Source of the DNA: Thermoleophilum album
GTDB lineage: Bacteria > Actinomycetota > Thermoleophilia > Solirubrobacterales > Thermoleophilaceae
Assembly (NCBI RefSeq): GCF_900108055.1
Contig: NZ_FNWJ01000001.1
Coordinates: forward strand, 558,001-622,000
Direction of reading: 5' to 3'
DNA length: 64,000 nt
The translations under genes and the position numbers were made by a program. Below, piece after piece: positions 21,141 to 30,230 of this stretch (its first letter is position 1; every line of letters starts with the position of its first letter). The notes beneath the pieces are model-generated. The model had not been told where the DNA came from. It worked only from the letters and a program-made list of their open reading frames with translations, and ran no database searches.

Positions 21141-22883
21141 GTGACCGATCTCCGGAGCAGCGGAGCGGCGATCGCGCAGGCGCCCACGCGAGCCGACGTC
21201 GATCGTGGCCAGCCGCGGCTAAGCGCAAGCCCCACCTGCCGCACGCCGAGGCGCTCGCCACGCGGGCCGTTCGCACGATTCGCCAAAGCGGTCGCTCCCG
21301 ACCGCTGGACCGCTGCCGCTCTCTCCCTGACTGCTGCGCAAGGCCTCGTCTCGCTGATCTGGAAGCCACGAGTCGTCGACCTGGCCGCCCACGAGTTCCG
21401 AGCGTGGCTATTCGGGAGCGAAGGCTTCGCGATCTGGAACGGGCAGTGGTACGGCGGCCACCATGCGCCGGCCTACAGCATCCTGTCGCCGTTTCTCGGC
21501 TGGGCGCTCGGTGTGCGTTTCGCGCTGGCGCTCGCCGCGCTCGCGAGCGCGGCCTTGCTCGCCGCGTTGCTGCGCCGCCGGTTCGCCGAGCGCGCTGCGC
21601 GGATCGGGATCCTGTGGGCCGGTGCCGGCTGCGGGACGCTGATTTGGACCGGCCGCTTCCCGTTCGCGATCGGTACGGCGTTAGCCCTAGCCGCACTCCT
21701 CGCCTATTCGCATGGGCGCTTCAAAACGGCCACGCTGCTCGGCTTCCTCGCGCCCCTGGGAAGCCCCGTCGCGGGGCTGTTTCTAGCGATGGCGGGGCTC
21801 GCCTGTGCGCTTGCACACCGCCGTGAGCGCGCCCCTCGCAATGCCGCTGTCGCGCTCACCCTTGCAGCTTTCCTGCCACCCGTAGCCCTCTCGCTCGCCT
21901 TTCCGGAAGGCGGCTGGGCGCCGTTTCCGTTCAGCGCCTACCTACCGATCCCGTTCTTCGCGCTCGCCTGCCTGATGGTGCTACCCCGCCGCGACGCTGC
22001 TTTGCGTTGGGGGGCCGTTCTGTACGCCGCTGGATCAACCCTGGCACTACTCGTCGACACGCCGATGGGCGGGAACGCCGTTCGGCTAGGGGCACTCGTG
22101 GGAGGGCCGTTGCTCGTTTGCGTGGCCAGCGAACGAGGTTGGCTTCAGCGCGGTCGGTTGCTGCCGCTGAGCGTGGTTGGTCTCGCGCTGCTTGCGCTCT
22201 GGCAGTGGTCGCCAGCGGTCCGCGATGTTCGTAAGTACTTGGAGGACCCAGCGGCGCGCAGTGGCTACTTCGAACCACTGCGCCAGTACCTCGCGACGCT
22301 GCCCGACCAGCGTCGCATCGAGATCCCGTTTACGCGCAGCCACTGGGAGGGAGCCGAGATCGCGCCGATCGTGCCGCTGGCCCGTGGCTGGTTGCGGCAA
22401 CTGGACACCGGCCGCAACCCGATTTTCTACAAAGGTCCGCTGAACGAACTCACCTACGCGGCGTGGCTCGCTGAGAACGCTGTGCGCTACGTCGCGCTGC
22501 CCTCAGCGAAACCCGATCGCAGCTCCTACGGCGAACGCGCCCTGATCGAACGCGGCCTGCCCTACCTGAAGTTGCGCTGGCGCTCGCGCGATTGGCGGGT
22601 CTACGAGGTGATGCTGCCGGCCCCGTTCGTGATCCCCCGTGGCCGCGCCGCCGTGACGCTCGAGCAGCTGTCGACCGATCAAGTCTTGTTGCGCGTGACG
22701 CGGCCCGGCGACGCTCTCTTGCGGGTGCGCTGGACTCCCTACTGGTTTGTCGCTGGCGGCTGTGTGTACCCGGACGAAGGCTGGACGGGAGTGCATCTGC
22801 CGCGACGGGGGTTCGTGCGGCTAGTGATCCGCTTCTCGCCAGAGCGCCTTTGGTCAAGGGGGCGTCGCTGCGACGACGGCTGA
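21141..22883 (+). CDS. Multipass membrane protein, unknown (GT-C-like architecture)
   Basis: A 580-residue protein with a basic N-terminal tail (1-50), about ten hydrophobic helices (roughly 55-360) and an extracytoplasmic C-terminal region (about 365-580) rich in Trp and Tyr. The WNGQWYGGHHAPAYSIL segment after the first helix and the helix count recall GT-C glycosyltransferases that use lipid-linked sugars, but no certain catalytic DxD or EED motif is seen. It starts at GTG and stands 45 bases before the PAP2 gene, in the same direction as the inositol-lipid genes, so a part in glycolipid or envelope sugar assembly is possible. Function is not established. Confidence 0.7.
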   Translation: MTDLRSSGAAIAQAPTRADVDRGQPRLSASPTCRTPRRSPRGPFARFAKAVAPDRWTAAALSLTAAQGLVSLIWKPRVVDLAAHEFRAWLFGSEGFAIWNGQWYGGHHAPAYSILSPFLGWALGVRFALALAALASAALLAALLRRRFAERAARIGILWAGAGCGTLIWTGRFPFAIGTALALAALLAYSHGRFKTATLLGFLAPLGSPVAGLFLAMAGLACALAHRRERAPRNAAVALTLAAFLPPVALSLAFPEGGWAPFPFSAYLPIPFFALACLMVLPRRDAALRWGAVLYAAGSTLALLVDTPMGGNAVRLGALVGGPLLVCVASERGWLQRGRLLPLSVVGLALLALWQWSPAVRDVRKYLEDPAARSGYFEPLRQYLATLPDQRRIEIPFTRSHWEGAEIAPIVPLARGWLRQLDTGRNPIFYKGPLNELTYAAWLAENAVRYVALPSAKPDRSSYGERALIERGLPYLKLRWRSRDWRVYEVMLPAPFVIPRGRAAVTLEQLSTDQVLLRVTRPGDALLRVRWTPYWFVAGGCVYPDEGWTGVHLPRRGFVRLVIRFSPERLWSRGRRCDDG

Positions 22884-22928
22884 CCGGCCGGCGAGCCGGG
22901 CGGACAAGGCCGGATTAAGCTCCCCCCC

Positions 22929-23762
22929 GTGCGCCTTGGCGGTTCAAACCCTCGGCTCCAACAGCGCATCGAGCAGGCGCGTATTGAGCTCGCGCGCGTG
23001 TGGCGGGCGAGTGCCGGTTGGCTGCCACACGGCTGGGGCGATGCGCTCCTGCAGCTTGCCCTGTTCGCCGGCGCCTATTACGCGTACCGATTGGTGCGTG
23101 GCCACGTCGACGGCGAGGTGGCGCGCGCCTTCGCTAACGCCCGCGCGATCGTGGATTTCGAGCGCGCGCTCGGACTGTTCTTCGAGCCCGGACTACAGGC
23201 GTGGGCGAGCAGTCACCGGTGGATCGTCGAGGCCGCCAGCGCGATGTACGTGAACTCCCACTTCGTGGTCACAACGACCTTTTTGATCTGGCTCTACATC
23301 GCTCGCAACGAAGCCTTCTACTTCGTCCGCAACATGTTCGTGGTCGCGATGGCGCTGGCGCTGGTCGGCTACGCCCTGCTGCCCACCGCTCCACCCCGAT
23401 TCATGCCGGAATGGGGGTTCGTCGACACCGTCGCGGACGTCTTCGGTGAGACCGCTCAACGCAGTGCTAGCGCCCTCTACAACCCGTTCGCGGCGATTCC
23501 CTCAATGCACGTCGCGTTCGCCCTGATGATCGGGATACCGGGAGCCTTGCTGGTCCGTAACCGCCTGCTGAAAGTGGTCTGGGGGCTGTACCCGCTGCTC
23601 GTCACGCTGGTCGTGCTGGTCACCGGTAACCACTTCTGGCTCGACGCTGCCCTGGGCGCTTTGGTGGCGCTGGTGTCTGCGCTCGTTGCCCGCGCGGCGC
23701 TCGCCCGCGCCCGCCCCGACGCGTGGGGCTGGCAAACCGATCCAGCGAGGGCGGTTTCCTGA
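22929..23762 (+). CDS. PAP2-superfamily membrane enzyme, Aur1-like
   Basis: A 277-residue integral membrane protein with about six helices. The PAP2 catalytic segments are visible: LYNPFAAIPSMHVAFALM (PSMH, phosphatase motif 2) and VTGNHFWLDAALG (motif 3, His and Asp). This NHxWLD form is that of the Aur1/inositol-phosphorylceramide-synthase branch, which handles phosphoinositol. Immediately after come a CDP-alcohol phosphatidyltransferase (overlapping by 40 bases) and inositol-phosphate synthase. I infer that it dephosphorylates phosphatidylinositol phosphate or moves phosphoinositol between lipids; other lipid phosphates remain possible. Confidence 0.8.
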   Translation: MRLGGSNPRLQQRIEQARIELARVWRASAGWLPHGWGDALLQLALFAGAYYAYRLVRGHVDGEVARAFANARAIVDFERALGLFFEPGLQAWASSHRWIVEAASAMYVNSHFVVTTTFLIWLYIARNEAFYFVRNMFVVAMALALVGYALLPTAPPRFMPEWGFVDTVADVFGETAQRSASALYNPFAAIPSMHVAFALMIGIPGALLVRNRLLKVVWGLYPLLVTLVVLVTGNHFWLDAALGALVALVSALVARAALARARPDAWGWQTDPARAVS

Positions 23763-24412
23763 AACCGCAAGGGAGCAAACCAGCGGCCCCCGGCAATGGG
23801 GGAGAGACGGCTTCTGACGCTGGCCGGCCGGCAGCGCTGGCGGATGTGCGAGCGCGCGCCCGCGATCGCCTGATCGAGTCGCGCCTCACACCGAACGCGA
23901 TCTCGCTTACCGGCTTCGCGCTCAACCTCGTAGCCGCCGGGCTGGTGTTGGCCGAGGCGTTTGTGCTCGCGGCACTTGCTTTCGCCGTCGGCTCGCTGAT
24001 GGACATGCTCGACGGTCGCTACTCCCGAATGTCGGGCAAGGGCACGCCGTTCGGCGCGTTCCTCGATTCGACGCTGGATCGCATCGAGGAGGGCGTGGTG
24101 CTGGCCGCGGTGGCGGCCTACTTCGCGCACGCGGGGCGCCCCGCGGCGGCGGGTGCGACGGTGCTCGCGGTGGTGGGTTCCTACATGGTCTCCTACACCA
24201 GGGCCCGCGCCGAGGCGTTGGGCGTCGAATGCAAGGTAGGTGTGGCGACACGACCGGTTCGGGTAGTGATCCTGACGGCCGGCCTACTCCTCGCCGAAGG
24301 CGCCGGTGTGCTTCACTTGAAGCTACTCGAGCCGGCCGTCTACCTTCTGGCCGGTATCACCGTCGTGACCACCCTCCAGCGCGTGCTGCACGTGCGGAGG
24401 GAACTCGCCTGA
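23723..24412 (+). CDS. CDP-alcohol phosphatidyltransferase, probable phosphatidylinositol-phosphate synthase
   Basis: A 229-residue membrane enzyme with the CDP-alcohol signature D-x2-D-G-x2-S-R-x8-G-x3-D-x3-D (DMLDGRYSRMSGKG through DSTLD, about residues 93-118) and about six helices. The first Ala of the signature is Ser here. Known family members join CDP-diacylglycerol to glycerol phosphate, inositol or inositol phosphate. Because Ino1 is the next gene, inositol 1-phosphate as acceptor (PIP synthase) is the best inference. The GTG start overlaps the PAP2 gene; the first 40 residues are poorly structured and the start may be later, for example GTG at 23846. Confidence 0.85.
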   Translation: MGLANRSSEGGFLKPQGSKPAAPGNGGETASDAGRPAALADVRARARDRLIESRLTPNAISLTGFALNLVAAGLVLAEAFVLAALAFAVGSLMDMLDGRYSRMSGKGTPFGAFLDSTLDRIEEGVVLAAVAAYFAHAGRPAAAGATVLAVVGSYMVSYTRARAEALGVECKVGVATRPVRVVILTAGLLLAEGAGVLHLKLLEPAVYLLAGITVVTTLQRVLHVRRELA

Positions 24413-24552
24413 CGGCCGAAGCGCCGCAGTCCAAGCGGCCGCCGTTTAACCAAAGAGGCGGCAGGGGGTAGCCCAACCAGCAGGCGCACGCGGCGAGGCG
24501 AGCGGCGATCCAGAAACGTACTCAGGACTTTCGTGACCAAAAGGAGGACTCC

Positions 24553-25728
24553 GTGAGCGGATCGACTAGCGGCAACGGGGCTTCGCGCTACCAAACCGAG
24601 AAGGTGCGCGTGGCGATCGTCGGCGTGGGGAACTGCGCCTCGTCGTTCGTGCAAGGCGTCCACTACTACCGCGATGCTGATCCGGCGCAGCGCGTTCCGG
24701 GGCTCATGCACGTCGACCTCGGCGGCTACCACGTCCGCGACATCGAGTTCACAGCCGCCTTCGACATCGACGCCGAGAAGGTCGGAAAGGACCTCGGGGA
24801 AGCGATCTGGGCAGGGCAGAACAACACGATCAAGTTCTGCGACGTCCCGAAGCTCGGTGTGCCCGTCTACCGCGGCATGACGCACGACGGGCTCGGCAAG
24901 TACCTGAAGGAGAAGATCCGCAAGGCGCCGGGCGATACCGCGGACATCGTCGGCATCCTGCGGGAGACGAAGACGGATGTCGTCGTCTCGTACTTGCCGG
25001 TCGGCGCGGAACAGGCGACGAAGTGGTACGTCGAGCAGGTACTGGAGGCGGGCTGCGCGTTCGTCAACTGCATTCCCGTCTTCATCGCCAAGGAGCGCTA
25101 CTGGGCGGATCGCTTCCGCAAGGCCGGCTTGCCGATCATCGGCGATGACATCAAGTCGCAGGTCGGTGCGACGATCGTCCACCGCACGCTCGCGCGCCTG
25201 TTCCAGGACCGCGGCGTCCGTCTCGCCCGCACGTCGCAGCTCAACGTGGGCGGGAACATGGACTTCTACAACATGCTCGAGCGGGAGCGGCTCGAGTCGA
25301 AGAAGATCTCCAAGACTCAGGCCGTGACCTCACTGCTCGACGAGGAGCTCTCGCCGGAAGACGTCTACATCGGTCCTTCCGACTACGTGCCGTGGCTCAA
25401 GGACCGCAAGTGGGCACACATCCGCCTCGAGGGCGAGGCGTTCGGCGGCGTGCCGCTGACGATCGAGGCGAAGCTCGAGGTCTGGGACTCGCCGAACTCG
25501 GCGGGCATCGTGATCGACGCGGTTCGCTGCGCGAAGCTTGCGCTCAACCACGGCGTTGGTGGACCACTGATCGGGCCCTCGGCCTACTTCATGAAGTCGC
25601 CGCCCGAGCAGTACCCCGATCCGGTGGCAAAGGAGCTGACCGAGGAGTTCATCAAGCAGTACGGGGGCGCACCGAAGCTGCCGCCGACCAGCGCGTTGCC
25701 GGCGGCCGAGCGCGCGGCGACCTCCTGA
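24553..25728 (+). CDS. ino1: Inositol-3-phosphate synthase
   Basis: A 391-residue NAD-dependent isomerase converting glucose 6-phosphate to myo-inositol phosphate. Features are [17 protein letters not shown] (NAD fold), [32 protein letters not shown] (active-site Lys region), [12 protein letters not shown] and [17 protein letters not shown]. It is of the short actinobacterial type. The start GTG is fixed by an excellent AAGGAGG six bases upstream. It supplies inositol for the lipid genes just upstream; a terminator-like hairpin follows. Confidence 0.96.
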   Translation: MSGSTSGNGASRYQTEKVRVAIVGVGNCASSFVQGVHYYRDADPAQRVPGLMHVDLGGYHVRDIEFTAAFDIDAEKVGKDLGEAIWAGQNNTIKFCDVPKLGVPVYRGMTHDGLGKYLKEKIRKAPGDTADIVGILRETKTDVVVSYLPVGAEQATKWYVEQVLEAGCAFVNCIPVFIAKERYWADRFRKAGLPIIGDDIKSQVGATIVHRTLARLFQDRGVRLARTSQLNVGGNMDFYNMLERERLESKKISKTQAVTSLLDEELSPEDVYIGPSDYVPWLKDRKWAHIRLEGEAFGGVPLTIEAKLEVWDSPNSAGIVIDAVRCAKLALNHGVGGPLIGPSAYFMKSPPEQYPDPVAKELTEEFIKQYGGAPKLPPTSALPAAERAATS

Positions 25729-25753
25729 AGCACTCGAGGACGTCTGTTTCGCG

Positions 25754-25787
25754 GACGCCCCGTCGGACGCTCGTCCGGCGGGGCGTC
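25754..25787 (+). terminator. Strong hairpin after ino1
   Basis: A 15-bp stem (GACGCCCCGTCGGAC with GTCCGGCGGGGCGTC, one G-U pair) around a GCTC loop, 25 bases after the ino1 stop. There is no long T run, only GCTTTGG further on. It likely ends the inositol-lipid transcript; the next gene starts 16 bases later. Confidence 0.6.
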
Positions 25788-25803
25788 GCCGCTTTGGCGC
25801 CGT

Positions 25804-27720
25804 ATGCTGCGGCCGGTGGGCGCGGAGCTCTTCCGCATCGCTCAGGTAACGCCCTACCCGTGGGAGCACGACCACGAGGTCAACCGCTGGGTCGACCGCG
25901 TGTCCGCGGAACTCGCCGGGCGCGGACATCGCGTGCTGATCGTCGCGCCCTCCGATTCGCCGGAGCTAGTGCGCGCCGGTCGCAAGCGGATCGCCGCGCT
26001 CGCGGCCGGTGCCGACCCGCTCGACGCGCCGGTCACGCTGCTGGCGGTCGGTCACAGCATCCCGTTCCGGCGTGGCGGCTCGGTCGCCTTACCGGTCGAC
26101 GTCTCGCGCAAGATCGAGCGTTTGTTCCAGCTCTTGGAGCTCGATTTCGTGCACGTCCACGAGCCCTTCGCACCGAGCGCATCGTCGGCGGCGCTGCGGC
26201 ACTCGCGGGCGTTAACGGTCGCCACCTTCCACTCAGCGACCGAGCGGTTCCTCTCCACGCAGCTCGCGCGACCGCTGGTACGGCTTTTGTTCAAGCGCCT
26301 CGACGGGCGGATCGCCAGTTTTCGCACCACCCGAGAGCTCGTCTCCCGCTTTTTCCCGGGGGAGTACGAGCTGGTGCTACCAGGCGCTGACAGCGCCAGC
26401 GAGTCGACCACCGACAGCTATCCCCGCGGGAGTTGCGTGATCGGCTATCTCGCCGAGGAGGAGCCGGCCGCGTTGCGTCTCTTTATGCGGGCTCTGCGGC
26501 GTCTGCCGGAGGAACTCGACTGGGAGGCATGGATTCGCATCCCCGCCGGCACGGTTCCAGCCCTGCCGCTGTCGAAGCGGCTGCGCCGGCGTGTGCGCCT
26601 GTTGGGCAGCGGCGAGATCGAAGAGCGCGAGCTACTCCAGGAGGCTTCGGTGATCGTCGCGGCCTCCGGTGGAACGCTGCCGCGGCCCGGGGTCGTCCTC
26701 CAGGCACTCGCCACCGGTTGCGTGCCGGTCGTCGCTCGCATACCCCTCTACGAGGAGTGCGTGGGGGACGGCGAGCGCGGCCTTTTGTTCCAGCCTCGCG
26801 ACGTCGCCACCCTCGCCAACCAGCTCGAGCGCCTGCTCGCGGACCCCGAGCTGTGCCAGCGTCTCCGGCGCGCGGCTGAACCTTTCCGACGGACGCTCGA
26901 TTGGCGGCGCGTCGCAACCGACGTCGAACGGGTCTACCGGCGGATCGCAGCCCACCGACGACCGGTCACGGTCGATCCGGCGTTGCGGCGTCGGCTCGCT
27001 CGTCGCCCAATCGTCGACGTCGATCTCCACATGCACACCGACCATTCGCCCGACTGTGCGACGCCGGTAGAAGCGCTCCTGCGTCGCGCCGAGCAGGTCG
27101 GCCTCGGGGCAATCGCGGTGACCGACCACAACGAGATCTCTGGTGCACTGGAAGCGCGTGAGCGGGCGAACGGCCGGGTTCAGGTAATCGTCGGCGAGGA
27201 GATCAAGACGGCCGAGCAGGGCGAAGTGATCGGACTGTTCATCGAGCGCAAGATCCCGCGGGGCCTGACGCTCGCCGAAACGATCAGGGAAATTCGTAAG
27301 CAAGGCGGGATCGTCTATGTGCCGCATCCCTTCGACCGCATGCATGCGGTACCCGACTACGAACATTTGCTCTCGGTGATCGACGAGATCGACGCGATCG
27401 AGGTGTTCAACGCTCGCGTCGCCCTATCCGCCTTCAACGAGGAGGCCGCGCGCTTCGCCGCGAAATACCGGATTCCCGCCGGAGCAGGGTCCGACAGCCA
27501 CGTCTTGCAGGGGCTCGGTTCGGTACGCGTGCGAATGCGCGCGTTCGACGGTCCCGAAGAGTTCTTGGCATCGCTGCGCGAGGCCGAGATCGTGCGCGGT
27601 CGACGCAGCCTGGTGTACGTGCAGGCGCTCAAGTTCCTGCAAACACGAGCGGGGATCACGCCTCGCCGGCACGCCCACCCGCGACCGGCCGCTCGAAAAA
27701 CCAAGCTGGAACAGGAGTGA
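25804..27720 (+). CDS. Fusion of a GT4-type glycosyltransferase and a PHP phosphoesterase domain
   Basis: A 638-residue protein. Residues 8-375 form a GT-B glycosyltransferase of family 4 type (ITQ-like start RIAQVTPYPW, HVHEPFAPSAS, ATFHSATERF, and the sugar-nucleotide side VIVAASGGTLPRPGVVLQALATGCVPVVA). Residues about 400-605 form a PHP domain with DVDLHMHTDHSPDC, AIAVTDHNEISG, VGEEIKT, VPHPFDR and GAGSDSHV, which together give the usual metal ligands. It follows ino1. The sugar donor, acceptor and the substrate of the PHP part are unknown; mannosylation of inositol lipids is one possibility. Confidence 0.88.
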   Translation: MLRPVGAELFRIAQVTPYPWEHDHEVNRWVDRVSAELAGRGHRVLIVAPSDSPELVRAGRKRIAALAAGADPLDAPVTLLAVGHSIPFRRGGSVALPVDVSRKIERLFQLLELDFVHVHEPFAPSASSAALRHSRALTVATFHSATERFLSTQLARPLVRLLFKRLDGRIASFRTTRELVSRFFPGEYELVLPGADSASESTTDSYPRGSCVIGYLAEEEPAALRLFMRALRRLPEELDWEAWIRIPAGTVPALPLSKRLRRRVRLLGSGEIEERELLQEASVIVAASGGTLPRPGVVLQALATGCVPVVARIPLYEECVGDGERGLLFQPRDVATLANQLERLLADPELCQRLRRAAEPFRRTLDWRRVATDVERVYRRIAAHRRPVTVDPALRRRLARRPIVDVDLHMHTDHSPDCATPVEALLRRAEQVGLGAIAVTDHNEISGALEARERANGRVQVIVGEEIKTAEQGEVIGLFIERKIPRGLTLAETIREIRKQGGIVYVPHPFDRMHAVPDYEHLLSVIDEIDAIEVFNARVALSAFNEEAARFAAKYRIPAGAGSDSHVLQGLGSVRVRMRAFDGPEEFLASLREAEIVRGRRSLVYVQALKFLQTRAGITPRRHAHPRPAARKTKLEQE

Positions 27721-27821
27721 TGGCCGCTGCTGGCGACCGCCGGCAAAGAACGGTGCACGCAGGGCAAGACGCGGTGCACCGAAGAGGAGCGCATACGGAC
27801 GCGTCAAAAGCCTCGACTCGG

Positions 27822-28427
27822 ATGCCCGCCACCGACGACGAGATCAAGGAGAAGTACCTCGAGCGGGCAATCCGTGAGCTGAACCGCTTTAACCGCGAGC
27901 TCTACGAGTGCCAACGCTGTCCGCGCGGACCGCTAATGCCCGTGATCGGCTCGGGGCACCCGCTCGCCGACATCTTTCTCCTTAAGTACGCGCCCCGCCA
28001 GGCCGAGATCGAGGAGGGCGTCGCCTTCTACGGGCGCGCGGGGGCCGCCTTGCTGAAGAGTTTTCGGCGCCTTGGGATCGACCCGCTCGCGGTGTATGGG
28101 ACGGTGGTGGTGAAGTGCCCGGTACCGGACACTGAGCTGTCTGATCGCGACTGCCGAGCGCGCCTCATTGAGGAGATCGCGATCGTGCAGCCGCGCATGG
28201 TCGTCGTGATGGGCGAGCTCGCGCTGCGCGAGCTGAACGCTCTGGAGCTACCGCTAGCGGAACCGCTAGAGCCGAACTTCGGGGAAATCCAGACGCTTAC
28301 GCCGAGCTGTGAGGCGCTGTTCGTGCCAGACATCGACAACTCGCTCGACGACGAGCGCGCCAAGCGCTCGTTTTGGCGGGCGTTCCGCAAGCTCGGTGAG
28401 TGGTGGGCGGACTTCCCGCCCTACTGA
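27822..28427 (+). CDS. Uracil-DNA-glycosylase-superfamily protein, divergent
   Basis: A 201-residue protein resembling family 4 UDGs: YECQRCPRGPL with a C-x2-C pair, then GSGHPLADIFLLKYAPRQAEIEEG, FYGRAGAALLKSFRRLGID and VVVKCPVP. The family's GEAPG loop is LKYAPR and the C-terminal HPS motif is absent, replaced by VPDIDNSLDDE, so activity on uracil is doubtful. Start ATG 27822 is chosen because the open frame back to 27717 has low GC at third positions, unlike real genes here. The role could be a non-catalytic or altered DNA-damage binding protein. Confidence 0.75.
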   Translation: MPATDDEIKEKYLERAIRELNRFNRELYECQRCPRGPLMPVIGSGHPLADIFLLKYAPRQAEIEEGVAFYGRAGAALLKSFRRLGIDPLAVYGTVVVKCPVPDTELSDRDCRARLIEEIAIVQPRMVVVMGELALRELNALELPLAEPLEPNFGEIQTLTPSCEALFVPDIDNSLDDERAKRSFWRAFRKLGEWWADFPPY

Positions 28428-28493
28428 GTTCCCCCCGATAACGCTCGAGCGCCGCTCGCCGTCGTTGCGGCGGTTGGGCAATACTGCCCCTCG

Positions 28494-28673
28494 ATGGATC
28501 TCGAGGAGCACAGCATCGAGCCCTTGATCAAGCGGCGCACCTGCCAGGAGTGCGGGGTGCCGCTGACGGAGCAGGAGATTCGGGCCGCACTGGAGTCCGA
28601 CGGGCGCTTCCTTTGCACCGTCCACGCGAGCGAGGAAGTCCCGCTCGACGAGGACGAACTCGAGCGCAGTTAG
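28494..28673 (+). CDS. Small zinc-ribbon-like protein
   Basis: A 59-residue gene in the gap between the UDG-like protein and the methyltransferase. Starting at ATG it reads MDLEEHSIEPLIKRRTCQEC, then GVPLTEQEIRAALESDG, and FLCTVHASEEVPLDEDELER. C-x2-C and a later C-x2-H could bind zinc. Third codon positions are almost all G or C, supporting coding. No known family is recognised. It is convergent with the following gene. Confidence 0.7.
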   Translation: MDLEEHSIEPLIKRRTCQECGVPLTEQEIRAALESDGRFLCTVHASEEVPLDEDELERS

Positions 28674-28678
28674 CGCGC

Positions 28679-30145
28679 TCAGCGCGAGCTGGCCGGCGAC
28701 GGTGGAACGGGCGTGCGTCGGCGCAGCAACGCCACGCACTCGATGTGCGGAGTTTGCGGAAACATGTCGACCGGTCTAACGCGCTCGAGCTCGTAGCCGC
28801 TCTCGCACAGCAGTCGCGCGTTAGGAGCGAGGGTCGTCGGATTGCAGGAGACGTAGACGATGCGCTCGGCGCCGATCCTCACAAGGTGCTCCAACATCCG
28901 CCGCGAGAGCCCCGCACGCGGCGGATCGACCACCGCTACCGACGGCCGCCTGGTCGCCTCGACGACGAGCTCCGGCAGCGCATCAGCCACATCGCCACAG
29001 AAAAAGCGGGCGTTGTCGATGGCGTTCAACTTGGCGTTCTGGATGGCATCGGCGACGGCTCGCTCGTCGAGCTCGAGACCGAGCACCTCGCGTGCTTCGA
29101 GGGCCATCGTCAGCCCGATCGTGCCGGTACCGCAGAAGAGGTCGAGAACCGTTTCGCTGCCGTCGAGCTCGGCGTACTCGAGCACGACTCGGTACAGCTC
29201 TTCGGCCATTTCGGTGTTGGTCTGGAAGAACGAATCGGGCGATATCCGAAAACGCAAGCCACACAGCTGCTCCTCGATCCACGGCCGACCGGCGACGAGC
29301 TCGGTCGACCCGACATCGGTGACCTCGGCGAGCGCCTGGGTGCGCGTCCACAGCACGCCGGTCGCACGCAGCCGTGCAGCGAGGCCGGCGACATCGAGCT
29401 CGGCCGGAGAACTCACTAGTCGCACCGAGAGGTCCCCTGTTCGGCGCCCTTCGCGAACCACAAGGTTTCGCAATACGCCTCGGTGGGCGCGCCGGTCGTA
29501 GGCCTCGTGACCAGCCTCGCGCGCCCATTCGACGGTCGCCCTACGGAGCTCGTCGACGCGCTCGGAGGCGAGTATGTCGCGCTCGACCCCTTCGATCTCG
29601 TCGAAGCGACCGCGCCGGTGAAAGCCGAGCACCAAACGTCCGTCGCGGTCGCTGCCGAACGAGTACTCCAGCTTGTTGCGGTAGCGGAGGCGCTGGTGTG
29701 CCGGAACGATCGGCTCGAGCGGCGGCTGGTCGAAACCGCCGAGCCGCTCGAGCGCGTCGCGCACCTGTAGCTCTTTCCAGCGCAGCTGCACTTCGTAGCG
29801 AATCACCTGCCAGGGAGCACCCGGATGCGCCGCCAGCGGCTCGACACGATCGGGCGAGGGTCGCAGCACTTCCACAAGCTCGGCCTCGGCGAACGAGCGC
29901 TTGCGCCGCACCACGCGCGCCCGGACCAGGTCGCCCGGTACGCCGCCGCGCACGAACACGACGAAACCGCCCTCGCCGATGCGGGCAACGCCCGCGCCAC
30001 CGAAAGCGAGTGCTTCGACTGCGAGCTCGAGTTCGTCGCCGCGGCGTGGCCCGCTTTTCGCTCCTTGTCGGCGGCCGCGATCTTCGCTTACCGACTGCTC
30101 GACCGCGGGCTGACCAGGCCCAATGGGTTCACGCTCCTCGAACAC
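28679..30145 (-). CDS. RNA uracil-5 methyltransferase (RumA/TrmA family)
   Basis: A 488-residue SAM-dependent enzyme. A TRAM-like OB domain (ELAVEALAFGGAGVARIGEG, about 30-100) is followed by an RNA-binding middle part with RNKLEYSFG and by the Rossmann domain with FFQTNTEMAEELY, LDLFCGTGTIGL, VDPPRAGLS and the catalytic IVYVSCNPTTLAPNARLL, where Cys attacks C6 of uracil. The iron-sulfur cysteines of RumA are not obvious, as in other actinobacterial members. Start GTG 30145 is a guess; upstream extension would cross the argF leader. Target RNA (23S rRNA or tRNA) is undecided. Confidence 0.9.
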   Translation of the reverse strand: MFEEREPIGPGQPAVEQSVSEDRGRRQGAKSGPRRGDELELAVEALAFGGAGVARIGEGGFVVFVRGGVPGDLVRARVVRRKRSFAEAELVEVLRPSPDRVEPLAAHPGAPWQVIRYEVQLRWKELQVRDALERLGGFDQPPLEPIVPAHQRLRYRNKLEYSFGSDRDGRLVLGFHRRGRFDEIEGVERDILASERVDELRRATVEWAREAGHEAYDRRAHRGVLRNLVVREGRRTGDLSVRLVSSPAELDVAGLAARLRATGVLWTRTQALAEVTDVGSTELVAGRPWIEEQLCGLRFRISPDSFFQTNTEMAEELYRVVLEYAELDGSETVLDLFCGTGTIGLTMALEAREVLGLELDERAVADAIQNAKLNAIDNARFFCGDVADALPELVVEATRRPSVAVVDPPRAGLSRRMLEHLVRIGAERIVYVSCNPTTLAPNARLLCESGYELERVRPVDMFPQTPHIECVALLRRRTPVPPSPASSR

Positions 30146-30192
30146 GCGCCCGATGCTCGCACACGCCACACTACGGCCGTACGCAGCTAGCA

Positions 30193-30212
30193 GCCGCCGC
30201 TCTCGCGGCGGC
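30193..30212 (+). promoter_or_regulatory. Hairpin in the argF leader
   Basis: A perfect 8-bp inverted repeat (GCCGCCGC-TCTC-GCGGCGGC) 18 bases before the argF GTG start. It lies between the divergent methyltransferase and argF. It may influence argF translation or be a transcription stop; no T run follows. Confidence 0.35.
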
Positions 30213-30230
30213 GCAAATACGATCCCGCGC

